A DNA stretch of 64,000 nt from JAVBKU01 sp031553875 (GCA_031553875.1 JAVBKU010000006.1:58419-122418); one strand, 5' to 3'. Numbered from the stretch's first letter, positions 40,609 through 50,273 are shown. Translations and numbers: made by a program. Notes: a model not told the origin generated them from the letters alone.

Positions 40609-41385
40609 TTATTTGTAATACCTCACATAATCGATATAGTACTTCGCGGGGAAGATACGGTCGTCGATGCCCTGCTGGCCGCCCCACACGCCCCCTATGG
40701 CGAGGTTTAACAGCAAATAATGAGGCTTGTCGAAGCGCCACATACCGGGGTTATTCTTATCGCGAGTGTAGGTGTGCACCCTCTTGCCGTCAATGAAAAA
40801 GGCCAGTGCCTCGGGTGTCCATTCCAGGGCGAAGACATGGAATGCGGAGGCGGCGTCAGGGAGCGTCATGCGGGCGCTGAAAGCGTTGGGGTCGGCCGAA
40901 GAACGCGAGCCCGGGGTGTGTACATTGGTGAAGAACGCCTTGGGGTCGAAGCCCACATACTCCATGATGTCGATCTCTCCGCATTCGGGATAGCCGGCGG
41001 TGGAGATGTCGGTGCCGAGGGTCCAGATAGCGGGCCAGGTGCCGTTGCCTGCGGGGACTTTGGCCCTCACTTCGATACGACCGTAAAGGAACTCCATCTT
41101 GCCGAGGGTGTTCACGCTCGCGGAGGTGTAGTCGAAGTCGCGATATTTCTCTTTGCGGGCCTCGATCACGAGGCATCCGTCCTCGACCCTCACGTTCCCG
41201 CTGCGGGAGGTGTAATATTGCAGCTCATCGTTGCGGATATAGCCCTCCTCATGGCCCCACTTGGTGGAATCGGGCGGGCCGGGGCGGTCAAACTCGTCGC
41301 TCCAGACCAATTTCAGCCCCGGGGTGTATTGGGCCGATGCGGAGAGCGAAAACAGGGCGAATAACAGGATGAACAACTGTTTCAT
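40609..41385 (-). CDS. Secreted GH16 beta-glucanase/laminarinase-like
   Basis: The 258-residue protein has a signal peptide (LFILLFALFSLSASAQ) and the GH16 catalytic motif ExDxxE in CGEIDIMEYV, with Glu137, Asp139 and Glu142. KLVWSDEFDRPGPPDSTKW at the start, GRIEVRAKVPAGNGTWPAIW and YLLLNLAIGGVWGG are typical. It hydrolyses beta-1,3(-1,4)-glucans or related glycans. Confidence 0.92.
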   Translation of the reverse strand: MKQLFILLFALFSLSASAQYTPGLKLVWSDEFDRPGPPDSTKWGHEEGYIRNDELQYYTSRSGNVRVEDGCLVIEARKEKYRDFDYTSASVNTLGKMEFLYGRIEVRAKVPAGNGTWPAIWTLGTDISTAGYPECGEIDIMEYVGFDPKAFFTNVHTPGSRSSADPNAFSARMTLPDAASAFHVFALEWTPEALAFFIDGKRVHTYTRDKNNPGMWRFDKPHYLLLNLAIGGVWGGQQGIDDRIFPAKYYIDYVRYYK

Positions 41386-41573
41386 ATGCGTGATGTTTTA
41401 CGCTGGGCGTGTTTTCGATAAGGCGCGGGGAAACGGCACACGACTAATATATCGCCACACCATGCGAATACCCTCCAAAGATATGATATTTTTGCCCTTA
41501 TTGGCGCTGTGAACTGCGGCGGTTTGGAAAATAAATGCTATTTTTGTATGGTCTGAAAAGTAGTGTCGCAAGC

Positions 41574-42365
41574 ATGGAAAATATAACAGAACAAAATACG
41601 GATAATACCCTCTCTCAGATGCCTGAAGGCAGCATCGTCGAGCTTCGCGACGTCTCCCTGTATCACTCGCGCAAGCCTCTGGGCCGGTGCGTGGGCAGTT
41701 GTAAGAAGGTCAAGTGCGACGAGCTGGTGCTCTCGGGGATAAACCTCGCCGTGGGCAGGGGCGAACTGGTATACCTCATAGGCCGCGTGGGGAGCGGTAA
41801 AAGCACTCTCCTGCGCACGCTCTACGCCGAGACTCCGCTGTGTCATGGCTACGGCAGGGTGGTGGGTTACGATCTCTCGAAGCTACGCCGCAGGGATATC
41901 CCCTATTTAAGGCGTAAGATAGGCGTCGTGTTCCAGGACTATAAGCTGCTCACTGACCGTAATGTATTCGACAACCTCTATTTCGTGATGAAAGCTACAG
42001 GCTGGAAGGACCGCCACCGGATGAGGGAGAAGATAGAGGAGGTGCTGCGCCTCGTGGGCCTCGCCAACAAGGAGTACAAGATGCCGTTCCAGCTCTCGGG
42101 CGGCGAACAGCAGAGGCTGGCCATAGCGCGCGCCCTGATCAACGACCCGCAGGTGATCCTGGCCGACGAGCCTACCGGCAACCTCGACCCGGCCGCGGCC
42201 GACGAGGTGATGAGCCTCTTCCGCAAGATCGTGGAAGGGGGCTGCTCTATAATCATGTCTACCCACAATATCAACAACATACGCCAGTGCCCGTCGCGTA
42301 CCGTGCGCTTCTCGCGCGGTGTGGTCGAGGAGATAGATATCAACGCCATCCTCGGCGACGAATAA
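41574..42365 (+). CDS. ftsE: FtsE-like ABC transporter ATPase
   Basis: From the ATG at 41574 the product is 263 residues with Walker A (IGRVGSGKSTLLRTL), signature (LSGGEQQRLAIARAL), Walker B (VILADEPTGNLDP) and the Q-loop in GVVFQDYKLLTDRNVFDN, all FtsE-like. It would control cell-wall hydrolases with FtsX at division. A Cys-rich segment, GRCVGSCKKVKCDELV, sits before the first strand and is not part of normal FtsE. No ftsX lies nearby. Confidence 0.8.
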   Translation: MENITEQNTDNTLSQMPEGSIVELRDVSLYHSRKPLGRCVGSCKKVKCDELVLSGINLAVGRGELVYLIGRVGSGKSTLLRTLYAETPLCHGYGRVVGYDLSKLRRRDIPYLRRKIGVVFQDYKLLTDRNVFDNLYFVMKATGWKDRHRMREKIEEVLRLVGLANKEYKMPFQLSGGEQQRLAIARALINDPQVILADEPTGNLDPAAADEVMSLFRKIVEGGCSIIMSTHNINNIRQCPSRTVRFSRGVVEEIDINAILGDE

Positions 42366-42457
42366 GGCTGATTTTAGACCTTTGGAGGGTGTGTTTTTTC
42401 GTGAAAAATTACTATATTTGCAGGATGTAGGATGCGCCTCGGATAAGTTCAAATAAA

Positions 42458-42489
42458 TTTGACTTACCTCTCGGCTTTCACTATATTTG
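42458..42489 (+). promoter_or_regulatory. gyrB promoter
   Basis: TTTG (42458-42461), exactly 20 bases, then TATATTTG (42482-42489): a perfect Bacteroidota promoter 36 bases before the gyrB ATG. A second TATATTTG lies at 42413-42420. Confidence 0.8.
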
Positions 42490-42525
42490 CCAATTCCGTA
42501 TTTTCCGCTACGCTAACAATATATT

Positions 42526-44487
42526 ATGAGCACAGAAGAAAAAGAGATCAACAAAGCGCAATCGCCCGAGGAGTATTCGGCCTCCAGTATCCAGGTCCTC
42601 GAAGGCCTTGAGGCCGTGAGGAAAAGGCCCGCCATGTACATCGGCGATATCGGTACCAGGGGGCTCCACCACCTTGTTTACGAGGTCGTGGACAACTCGA
42701 TCGACGAGGCGCTTGCAGGGCACTGTTCCAAGATAGAGGTCTACATCAACGAGGACAACTCGATAACCGTAGAGGACGACGGCCGCGGTATCCCCACCGA
42801 TTTCCACGAAAAAGAGGGCAAATCGGCCCTCGAAGTGGTGCTCACCGTACTCCATGCGGGCGGTAAGTTCAACAAGGACAGCTATAAGGTATCGGGCGGT
42901 CTGCACGGGGTGGGCGTGTCGTGCGTCAACGCCCTGTCCAACCTGTTGGTGGCCGAAGTGCACCGTAACGGCCAGATATTCAAGCAGACATACAGCAAGG
43001 GTATTCCCCAGAGCGACGTAGAGATCATAGGCAAGACCGACCGCTCGGGCACGATCATAACCTTCAAGCCCGACGACACTATCTTCAACGTGTCGGAGTA
43101 CAGCTTCGAGATACTCTCGGCAAGGCTGCGCGAGCTGGCCTACCTCAATAAGAAGGTGAAACTCAACATCACCGACAGAAGGGAGAAGGACGAGAACGAC
43201 AACTATATCCGCGAGGAGTTCTACTCAGAGGAAGGCCTCAAGGAGTTCGTTCTGTTCCTCGATGCCACACGTGAGGCCCTGATCGAGAATATCATCTATA
43301 TCGACACCGAGAAGGAAGGCGTGCCCGTGGAGGTGGCCATGCAGTATAACACCAGCTTCTCGGAGAACGTACACTCTTACGTCAACAATATCAACACCAT
43401 AGAGGGCGGTACGCACCTGACAGGTTTCCGCAGGGCGCTCACCCGCACGCTCAAGAAATACGCCGAGGATTCGGGAATGCTCTCCAAGCTCAAGTTCGAG
43501 ATCAATGGCGACGACTTCCGCGAAGGCCTTACGGCCGTGGTGTCGGTGAAGGTTGCCGAGCCGCAGTTCGAGGGCCAGACCAAGACCAAGCTGGGTAACA
43601 GCGAGGTGGCGGGCGCCGTCGACCAGGCCATTGCGCAGGCGCTGACCAACTATCTGGAAGAGAATCCCAAGGACGCCCGCTCAATAGTATCAAAGGTGAT
43701 CCTTGCCGCCACGGCGCGCCATGCGGCCCGCAAGGCGAGGGAACTGGTACAGCGCAAGACCGTGCTTTCGGGCTCGGGCCTGCCGGGTAAGCTGGCCGAC
43801 TGTTCTTCACGCGACCGCGAGAAGACCGAAGTTTTCTTCGTCGAAGGGGACTCGGCGGGCGGTACGGCCAAGCAGGGTCGTGACCGTATGTTCCAGGCTA
43901 TCATGCCTCTGAGGGGTAAGATTCTCAACGTGGAGAAGGCCATGGAGCACAAAATATTCGAGAACGAAGAGATCAAGAACATATTCACAGCCCTGGGCGT
44001 CACCATCGGTACCGAGGAGGACAGCAAGGCTCTCAACCTCGAGAAGCTGCGTTACAGCAAGGTCATAATCATGACCGATGCCGACGTGGACGGTAGCCAT
44101 ATCGCCACTCTGATGATGACGTTCTTCTTCCGCTATATGAACAGCCTCATTGCCAACGGCCACCTCTACATCGCCACACCTCCCCTCTACCTTGTGAAGA
44201 AGGGCAAGCAGGAGAAGTATTGCTGGAACGAGGAGGAGCGCGAGGCCACCATCGCCGAATTCGGCGGCAAGGGCCTGCACATACAGCGCTATAAGGGTCT
44301 CGGTGAAATGAACGACCAGCAGCTCTGGGATACTACCATGAACCCCGAGACAAGGATACTGCGCCAGGTGAATATCGACAGCGCCGCCGAGGCCGACCGC
44401 ATATTCTCTATGCTCATGGGCGACGACGTGCTTCCCCGCAGGGAGTTCATCGAGAAGCACGCTAAGTACGCCAATATCGACATCTAA
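42526..44487 (+). CDS. gyrB: DNA gyrase subunit B
   Basis: The 653-residue protein has the GHKL ATPase part (EVVDNSIDEALAGH, DDGRGIPTD, GGLHGVGVSCVNAL), the transducer lysine loop region, and the TOPRIM part (FFVEGDSAGGTAKQGRDR, IMTDADVDGSHIATL, HIQRYKGLGEMNDQQL). Its length is that of the short bacterial GyrB form lacking the E. coli insert. With GyrA it introduces negative supercoils. Confidence 0.97.
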   Translation: MSTEEKEINKAQSPEEYSASSIQVLEGLEAVRKRPAMYIGDIGTRGLHHLVYEVVDNSIDEALAGHCSKIEVYINEDNSITVEDDGRGIPTDFHEKEGKSALEVVLTVLHAGGKFNKDSYKVSGGLHGVGVSCVNALSNLLVAEVHRNGQIFKQTYSKGIPQSDVEIIGKTDRSGTIITFKPDDTIFNVSEYSFEILSARLRELAYLNKKVKLNITDRREKDENDNYIREEFYSEEGLKEFVLFLDATREALIENIIYIDTEKEGVPVEVAMQYNTSFSENVHSYVNNINTIEGGTHLTGFRRALTRTLKKYAEDSGMLSKLKFEINGDDFREGLTAVVSVKVAEPQFEGQTKTKLGNSEVAGAVDQAIAQALTNYLEENPKDARSIVSKVILAATARHAARKARELVQRKTVLSGSGLPGKLADCSSRDREKTEVFFVEGDSAGGTAKQGRDRMFQAIMPLRGKILNVEKAMEHKIFENEEIKNIFTALGVTIGTEEDSKALNLEKLRYSKVIIMTDADVDGSHIATLMMTFFFRYMNSLIANGHLYIATPPLYLVKKGKQEKYCWNEEEREATIAEFGGKGLHIQRYKGLGEMNDQQLWDTTMNPETRILRQVNIDSAAEADRIFSMLMGDDVLPRREFIEKHAKYANIDI

Positions 44488-44523
44488 CGAGCCTGTGGCG
44501 GGAGGGTAGGGGTAACCTGCTTC

Positions 44524-44619
44524 ATGGAGGAGCAGGGGGACTACGCCCCGGCCCTGTCTAAGACGGGTAAGGCCGCTAAGTCCGGTAACCGTCTCTACGA
44601 CGCGGGCTTCAGGATATAA
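44524..44619 (+). pseudogene. Relic of a third pyruvyltransferase-family gene (C-terminus)
   Basis: A 31-codon open segment (MEEQGDYAPALSKTGKAAKS, then GNRLYDAGFRI, stop) resembles the last 35 residues of the two complete proteins downstream (MEVKGDYATAVVRVKKAMKE and LYEKGFKV). The rest of the gene is missing. It lies between gyrB and the first complete copy, so the family was once at least a triplet here. Confidence 0.55.
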
Positions 44620-44823
44620 AGAAAGCCTTTAATACATTTTATACGCCTCTTTTTAGGGGTATATCGACAGGCAAGGGCCGCTCTTAAAGAGAGCGGCCCT
44701 GTTTTTGTAGTATGGACGCTCTGAGTATCATTACGATGAAACGTTATGGCAGCTGCTGGCTGAGGCTTGCCTGGCAGGCCAATGATATCAAGTGTAAGAC
44801 GTATTTCACTAAAAACAATAAAA

Positions 44824-46134
44824 ATGGACAGACGGGAATTCTTAAAAAGAGCGGGCTTGGGCGCGATGGCGATGGCGCTGCCGATGTCGGTAATAGAAGC
44901 GGCGGCGAAAAAGGCAGCGCCGGGGCGCGACCCCAGGATACTCATAGTATCCGGATGGCAGGAGATAAACATAGGTGACGTGGCCCACACCTCGGGCCTT
45001 GTAGCTGTGCTCAAGCGTTATATCCCCAACGCAAGTATCACGCTGTGGATCAGGGATAACAGCCCCAAGGTGATAGCTATGCTTAAGAAGCACTTCCCGG
45101 ATCTGCCGATAGTGGCGGGGGAGGTCGACATCATCACCGGCAAGCCTTACGACCAGGGTGTGTTGCAGGCCTTCGCGCAGAACGATATGCTTATACACAG
45201 CTCGGGTGAAGCGCTCTACGCCCCCGAATACATCCAGGCGTGGTGGGACATCACGCACAAGCCCTACGGGGTCTTCTCTATCACCATATACGCCGCCGGG
45301 CAGGATTATATTCCGGATAAATACGTGTCGATAATCAATAACGCCTCGTTCTTCTTCGTGAGGGAGACCAAGTCGCTCAAGATATTGAACGATGCGGGAT
45401 TCAAGGGCAAGAATATACTATTCGTGCCCGACGTGGTGTTCGCCTCGGAGGTGTCGGACGACCCATGGGCTGAAAAATTCATGACCGACAACGCCCTGGA
45501 AGAGAAAAAATTCATCTGCGTTATCCCTCGCCACCGCTTCACCCCCTTCCACCGCATGAACGTGGATAATAAGTGGCCCATAGACAGGAGCAAGTACGTC
45601 GACGCCATCAACGAAGCCAAAAAGGAGCAGGACCTGTCGCAACTGGTAGTGGTTATCACCGAGTGGGTGCGCCAGACCGGGGGCAAGGCCGTGCTGTGCC
45701 CCGAGGTGTCCATACAGCCGGAGTTGTACCCCTTTATAATGAAGCGCCTGCCTGATGATGTGAAGCCCAAGGTAGTGAGCCAAGGTTATTGGATGCCCGA
45801 CCAGGCCACATCGCTCTATGCCCGGTGCGCCGTGGTGGTGAGTTTCGAGTGCCATTCGCCTATTATGGCCCTGTCGCACGACACGCCCGCCTTCTACCTG
45901 CGCCAGCCCGAGGATACTATCAAGGGCCAGATGTTCGCCGACTTAGGTCTCGGCGACTGGGTGTTCGAGATAGAGGAGAGCAACGGACAGCAGATAGCCG
46001 CCAAACTCATGGAGGTGAAAGGCGATTACGCCACGGCAGTGGTCCGCGTAAAGAAGGCTATGAAGGAGGTCGCGACTCTCTACGAGAAGGGATTTAAAGT
46101 TATTAATAAAGAAATTGAGTCCATACTCAAATGA
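44824..46134 (+). CDS. Tat-signal polysaccharide pyruvyl transferase family protein, copy 1
   Basis: The 436-residue protein begins with a twin-arginine signal (MDRREFLKRAGLGAMAMALP) and continues as a PF04230-like Rossmann-type fold: ILIVSGWQEINIGDVAHTSG, the paired FFVRETKSLKILNDAGFKG, SLYARCAVVVSFECHSPIMA and FYLRQPEDTIKGQMF. Family enzymes transfer pyruvate from PEP to sugars in the cytoplasm, so a Tat signal is unusual. The true activity is unknown. It precedes a close paralogue and two GH88 genes. Confidence 0.75.
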   Translation: MDRREFLKRAGLGAMAMALPMSVIEAAAKKAAPGRDPRILIVSGWQEINIGDVAHTSGLVAVLKRYIPNASITLWIRDNSPKVIAMLKKHFPDLPIVAGEVDIITGKPYDQGVLQAFAQNDMLIHSSGEALYAPEYIQAWWDITHKPYGVFSITIYAAGQDYIPDKYVSIINNASFFFVRETKSLKILNDAGFKGKNILFVPDVVFASEVSDDPWAEKFMTDNALEEKKFICVIPRHRFTPFHRMNVDNKWPIDRSKYVDAINEAKKEQDLSQLVVVITEWVRQTGGKAVLCPEVSIQPELYPFIMKRLPDDVKPKVVSQGYWMPDQATSLYARCAVVVSFECHSPIMALSHDTPAFYLRQPEDTIKGQMFADLGLGDWVFEIEESNGQQIAAKLMEVKGDYATAVVRVKKAMKEVATLYEKGFKVINKEIESILK

Positions 46135-46169
46135 TAAAAAAGGCCGTCCAAACGCAGGACGGCCTTTTT
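46135..46169 (+). terminator. Terminator after copy 1
   Basis: AAAAAAGGCCGTCC and GGACGGCCTTTTT form a perfect stem and T tail directly after the stop codon, so copy 2 may have its own promoter. Confidence 0.85.
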
Positions 46170-46368
46170 GTTTATACGGAATAATTTATTTAATTTTGTC
46201 TACCCTTTATCGCGGGGGCGGCCCTGTGGCCATCCCCGCGCCATTTTATTTAGCCCTTGTCGCGAGGGTAGGGAGTGGCGGGAAACGGTTATGGCCGCCT
46301 GGTAGCGAACCAAGCCCCGCCATCACAAATCGAGTCAGAATAAAACTACTAAATATAAAATCTCAGGA

Positions 46369-47664
46369 ATGGACAGACGCGAATTTCTAAAAAAGGCAGG
46401 CACCGGAGCTATAGGAGTGCTTCTCTCGACCTCCATAATGGAAGCCGTAGCCAAGAACGGCGGTAAGAAAGCCCCCAAGATAATGATCATATCCGGCTGG
46501 CAGGACGTGAATATAGGCGATATAGCCCACACGCCCGCGCTGCTCGGCCTGCTCAAGGAATATATGCCCAAATCGGAGCTGGTGCTCTGGAAACTCAGCC
46601 CCAGCGCCGTCGTAGAGGATATGCTCAAGGTGCACTATCCCGATGTGAAGATAGTTTTCGGCCGTAACGATAAGAAGACCGGTAAGCCCGACAACCCCGA
46701 ACTGCTCAAGGCGTTCGAGGAGTGCGATTTCTTCATCCACGGCTCAGGCCCCTCTATCGTGGCCGCACCCCAGCTCCATGCGTGGTACCAGTACACAGGC
46801 AAGCCTTTCGGGATATTCGGCGTTACGCTCTACGGTCCCCGCATGACCGATATCCCCGAGATGCAAAAGGAGATACTTGCCAAAACCTCGTTCATGTTCG
46901 CCCGCGAGACGGCCACGATCGGGGAATTGGAGAAAAAAGGCCTGATGGGAGAGAACTTCTATTTCATTCCCGACGCCGTATTCGGCATCAAGATACTCGA
47001 CGAGGACAAGGCTACGGCCTATCTCAAGAGCGTGGGTCTGGAGGACAAGAAATTTATCGTGGTGATCCCCCGCCAGAGGTGGATCCCTTACCATACCATG
47101 CGCAAGACCAACTGGACTCCCGAGCGTATCGCCGAGGTGGAGGCCCACAACCTGCTCAAGCGTGGTCCCGACCTCGAAAAGGTGGGCGTGGCCATCACCG
47201 AGTGGGTGCGCAAGACCGGTAACAAAGTGCTGCTTTGCCCCGAGGTGAAGTGCCAGGTCGACCTCTACGACCCGCTTATCGAGAAGCTTCCCGACGACGT
47301 GAAGCCTTTCGTGATAAAGAGGGGCTACTGGATGCCCGACGAGGCATGCTCGCTCTACGCCAGAGCGCATACCCTGATGAGCTTCGACTGCCACTCGCCC
47401 ATTATGGCGCTTGCCAACGGCACACCCTCGTTCTACCTGCGCCAGCCCGAAGACACCATCAAGGGGCAGATGTATTACGATCTGGGCCTCTCTGACTGGG
47501 TATTCGAGATAGAGGAGACTACCGGACAGCAGATCGCCGACCGCCTGATGGCCGTGCAGAGCGACTATGCCGGCGCCCTTGCCCAGCTCAAGAAGGCCAT
47601 GAAGGAGGTACGCAAGAGGTTCGACTTCGCCTTCAATATCGTTAAGAAAGTTTCCAAATATTAA
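46369..47664 (+). CDS. Tat-signal polysaccharide pyruvyl transferase family protein, copy 2
   Basis: The 431-residue paralogue has MDRREFLKKAGTGAIGVLLS as its Tat signal. Shared segments include SGWQDVNIGDIAHTPALLGL, FARETATIGELEKKG, YWMPDEACSLYARAHTLMSF and FYLRQPEDTIKGQM. It is followed by GH88 genes after 39 bases, so the products probably act together outside the cytoplasm. Confidence 0.75.
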   Translation: MDRREFLKKAGTGAIGVLLSTSIMEAVAKNGGKKAPKIMIISGWQDVNIGDIAHTPALLGLLKEYMPKSELVLWKLSPSAVVEDMLKVHYPDVKIVFGRNDKKTGKPDNPELLKAFEECDFFIHGSGPSIVAAPQLHAWYQYTGKPFGIFGVTLYGPRMTDIPEMQKEILAKTSFMFARETATIGELEKKGLMGENFYFIPDAVFGIKILDEDKATAYLKSVGLEDKKFIVVIPRQRWIPYHTMRKTNWTPERIAEVEAHNLLKRGPDLEKVGVAITEWVRKTGNKVLLCPEVKCQVDLYDPLIEKLPDDVKPFVIKRGYWMPDEACSLYARAHTLMSFDCHSPIMALANGTPSFYLRQPEDTIKGQMYYDLGLSDWVFEIEETTGQQIADRLMAVQSDYAGALAQLKKAMKEVRKRFDFAFNIVKKVSKY

Positions 47665-47703
47665 AACCTAAATAAACCAACAAACAAAAATCAAAAGACG
47701 AAA

Positions 47704-48936
47704 ATGAACAAACTATTTCTCACTGCCGCAGCCGCGTTCCTTGCATGGGCCACAGCGGCGACAGCGCAGGACATCGTAAAGGACAATTTCAAATTCGCCG
47801 AAAAACAGCTGAGCTATGCCATCAAGGTGGTAGACAGCGTGAGGCTTAACCCTTCGCCCGAACAGCAGAAGCCGCTTAGGGGCAGGAACGTGGTAGGCCC
47901 CCGCAGCATCTATCCCGACGGCACTCTATACGTTATCCCCTCGAGGGATTGGACCTGCGGATTCTTCCCCGGAGAACTGTGGTTGATGTATGACTACACA
48001 AAGGATGTGAAGTGGAAAGAGCAGGCGATGCGCTACACCAAGATGCTCGAAGCGGAGCAATATAACACCACTACGCACGACCTGGGCTTCATGATGTTCG
48101 ACAGCTACGGAGTGGGTTATCGCCTCACCGGCGACGCCTCGCTCAAGCCCGTGATCATGCAGTCGGCCAAGTCGCTCATCTCGCGCTACAACGCCAAGAT
48201 AGGTTGTATCCGCTCGTGGGACCACAACAAGGATAAGTGGAAATTCCCCGTTATCATCGACAATATGATGAACCTCGAACTGCTCTTCTGGGCCTCGAGG
48301 GAGAGCGGCGACCCCGTGTACCGCGATATCGCCATCAAGCACGCCAATACCACTCTGGCTAATCACTTCCGTCCCGACGGCAGCTCTTACCACGTGGTGA
48401 GCTACGACCCCGAAACAGGCAAAGTGGAGAAGAAGAACACACACCAGGGTTACTCTCACGAATCGGCATGGGCCAGAGGTCAGGGTTGGGCGGTGTACGG
48501 CTACACTGTGATGTACCGCGAGACCAAGGACAAGAAGTACCTGAAGCAGGCGCAGAAGACTCTCGAATTCATCTTCACGAACAAGAACCTTCCCGCCGAC
48601 CTGGTGCCCTACTGGGATTACGACGATCCGAAGATCCCCAACGCTCCTCGCGACGCCTCTGCCGCGACGCTGGTAGCCGCAGCCCTCTACGAGATGAGCA
48701 TGTACGACAAGAGCAAGAGCGACCTTTATAAGAAGCGTGCGGATACCATCCTTGAAAATATCACCAAGTCGTACCGCAATCAGCTCTACACCAAGTACGG
48801 CTTCCTGCTCGACCACAGCACAGGCCACCTGCCCGGCAAATCGGAGATCGACACTCCGATCAATTACGCCGACTTCTACTTTATACAGGCCCTGCTGCGC
48901 AAGAGTAAGCTTGCAGCGACCGGCTCGGCACTGTAA
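47704..48936 (+). CDS. GH88 unsaturated glucuronyl hydrolase, copy 1
   Basis: The 410-residue protein has a signal peptide (FLTAAAAFLAWATAATAQ) and GH88 features: Asp in TTHDLGFMMFDSYG (about residue 125), Asp in VIIDNMMNLELLF (about 185), HQGYSHESAWARGQGWAVYG, and a closing FLLDHSTGHLPG. The enzyme removes 4,5-unsaturated uronic acid from oligosaccharides made by polysaccharide lyases, so it fits the lyases upstream. Confidence 0.92.
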   Translation: MNKLFLTAAAAFLAWATAATAQDIVKDNFKFAEKQLSYAIKVVDSVRLNPSPEQQKPLRGRNVVGPRSIYPDGTLYVIPSRDWTCGFFPGELWLMYDYTKDVKWKEQAMRYTKMLEAEQYNTTTHDLGFMMFDSYGVGYRLTGDASLKPVIMQSAKSLISRYNAKIGCIRSWDHNKDKWKFPVIIDNMMNLELLFWASRESGDPVYRDIAIKHANTTLANHFRPDGSSYHVVSYDPETGKVEKKNTHQGYSHESAWARGQGWAVYGYTVMYRETKDKKYLKQAQKTLEFIFTNKNLPADLVPYWDYDDPKIPNAPRDASAATLVAAALYEMSMYDKSKSDLYKKRADTILENITKSYRNQLYTKYGFLLDHSTGHLPGKSEIDTPINYADFYFIQALLRKSKLAATGSAL

Positions 48937-48964
48937 TCTGTCGAGGCAAATCAAGGCAAATAGG

Positions 48965-48990
48965 GAGGCGTGGCGGTATTGCCGCGCCTC
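48965..48990 (+). terminator. Terminator between GH88 copies
   Basis: GAGGCGTGGC and GCCGCGCCTC form a stem with a TATT-centred loop and a TTTTG tail. Confidence 0.7.
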
Positions 48991-49040
48991 TTTTGCCTGG
49001 GACGCGAGGGGTTAAATTCACATAAATTAAAATAACGGAA

Positions 49041-50273
49041 ATGAATAAACTATTTCTCACTGCCGCATCCGTGCTCATGGTATGGGCCACAGCGGCCACA
49101 GCGCAGGATGTCGTAAAAGACAACTTTAAATTCGCCGAGAAACAACTCGGATACGCCATCAAGGTGATCGACAGCGTGAGGCTTAATCCCTCTCCCGCCC
49201 AGCAGAAAAGACTTTACGATAAACCTGCTGTGGGTCCCCGTAGCCTTTATCGCGACGGGACGATCTTCATGGTTTCCTCGGGGGACTGGACCTGCGGATT
49301 CTTCCCCGGCGAACTGTGGCTCATGTACGACTATACCAAGGATGCAAGGTGGAAGGAAGCGGCCATGCGTTACACCAAAATGCTCGAAGCGGAACAATAT
49401 AATACCAGGACCCATGATATCGGTTTCATGATGTTCGACAGCTACGGGGTGGGTCTTCGCCTCACCGGCGACGCATCATTTAAGCCCATACTGCTGCAGT
49501 CGGCCAAGTCGCTTATAACGCGCTACAATGCAAAAATAGGCTGTATCAAATCGTGGAACAGCCCCAAGGAAAAATGGCAGTTTCCCGTTATCATCGACAA
49601 TATGATGAACCTCGAGCTGCTCTTCTGGGCGTCGAAGGAGAGCGGCGACCCCGTGTACCGCGATATAGCTATCACACACGCCAATACCACCCTGAAGAAC
49701 CACTTCCGCAAGGACGGCAGTTGCTACCACGTGGTGAGCTACGACCCCGAAACCGGCAAGGTGGAGAAGAAGAATACCCATCAGGGTTATGCGCACGAAT
49801 CGGCATGGGCCAGAGGCCAGGGTTGGGCTGTGTACGGCTACACTGTGATGTACCGCGAGACCAAGGACAAGAAATACCTGAAGCAGGCGCAGAAGACTCT
49901 CGAATTCATCTTCACGAACAAGAACCTTCCCGCCGACCTGGTGCCCTATTGGGACTATGACGATCCGAAGATCCCCAACGCTCCCCGTGACGCCTCCGCC
50001 GCGACGCTGGTGGCTTCGGCCCTATACGAGATGAGCATGTACGACAAGGGTAAGAGCGAGCTATATAAGAAGCGCGCCGACGCCATACTTGAGAACATCG
50101 CCAAGTCGTACCGCAATCCGCTCTACACCAAGTCCGGCTTTCTGCTCGACCACAGCACAGGCAACCTGCCCGGCAACTCCGAGATAGACGTGCCTATAAT
50201 TTATACCGACTTCTACTTTATCCAGGCCCTGCTGCGCAAGAGTAAGTTAGAAGCTACCGGCTCGGCCCTTTAG
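49041..50273 (+). CDS. GH88 unsaturated glucuronyl hydrolase, copy 2
   Basis: This 410-residue protein has the same length as copy 1, with the same catalytic segments (THDIGFMMFDSYG, VIIDNMMNLELLF). The middle third (about 49795-49980) is nearly identical to copy 1 in DNA, while the first 100 codons differ more. That pattern suggests gene conversion after tandem duplication. It also has a signal peptide (MNKLFLTAASVLMVWATAAT). Confidence 0.92.
   Translation: MNKLFLTAASVLMVWATAATAQDVVKDNFKFAEKQLGYAIKVIDSVRLNPSPAQQKRLYDKPAVGPRSLYRDGTIFMVSSGDWTCGFFPGELWLMYDYTKDARWKEAAMRYTKMLEAEQYNTRTHDIGFMMFDSYGVGLRLTGDASFKPILLQSAKSLITRYNAKIGCIKSWNSPKEKWQFPVIIDNMMNLELLFWASKESGDPVYRDIAITHANTTLKNHFRKDGSCYHVVSYDPETGKVEKKNTHQGYAHESAWARGQGWAVYGYTVMYRETKDKKYLKQAQKTLEFIFTNKNLPADLVPYWDYDDPKIPNAPRDASAATLVASALYEMSMYDKGKSELYKKRADAILENIAKSYRNPLYTKSGFLLDHSTGNLPGNSEIDVPIIYTDFYFIQALLRKSKLEATGSAL

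Noticed and set aside
40284..40796. 170-codon plus-strand frame
   Set aside because: It lies across the tmRNA, its leader and the GH16 terminator.
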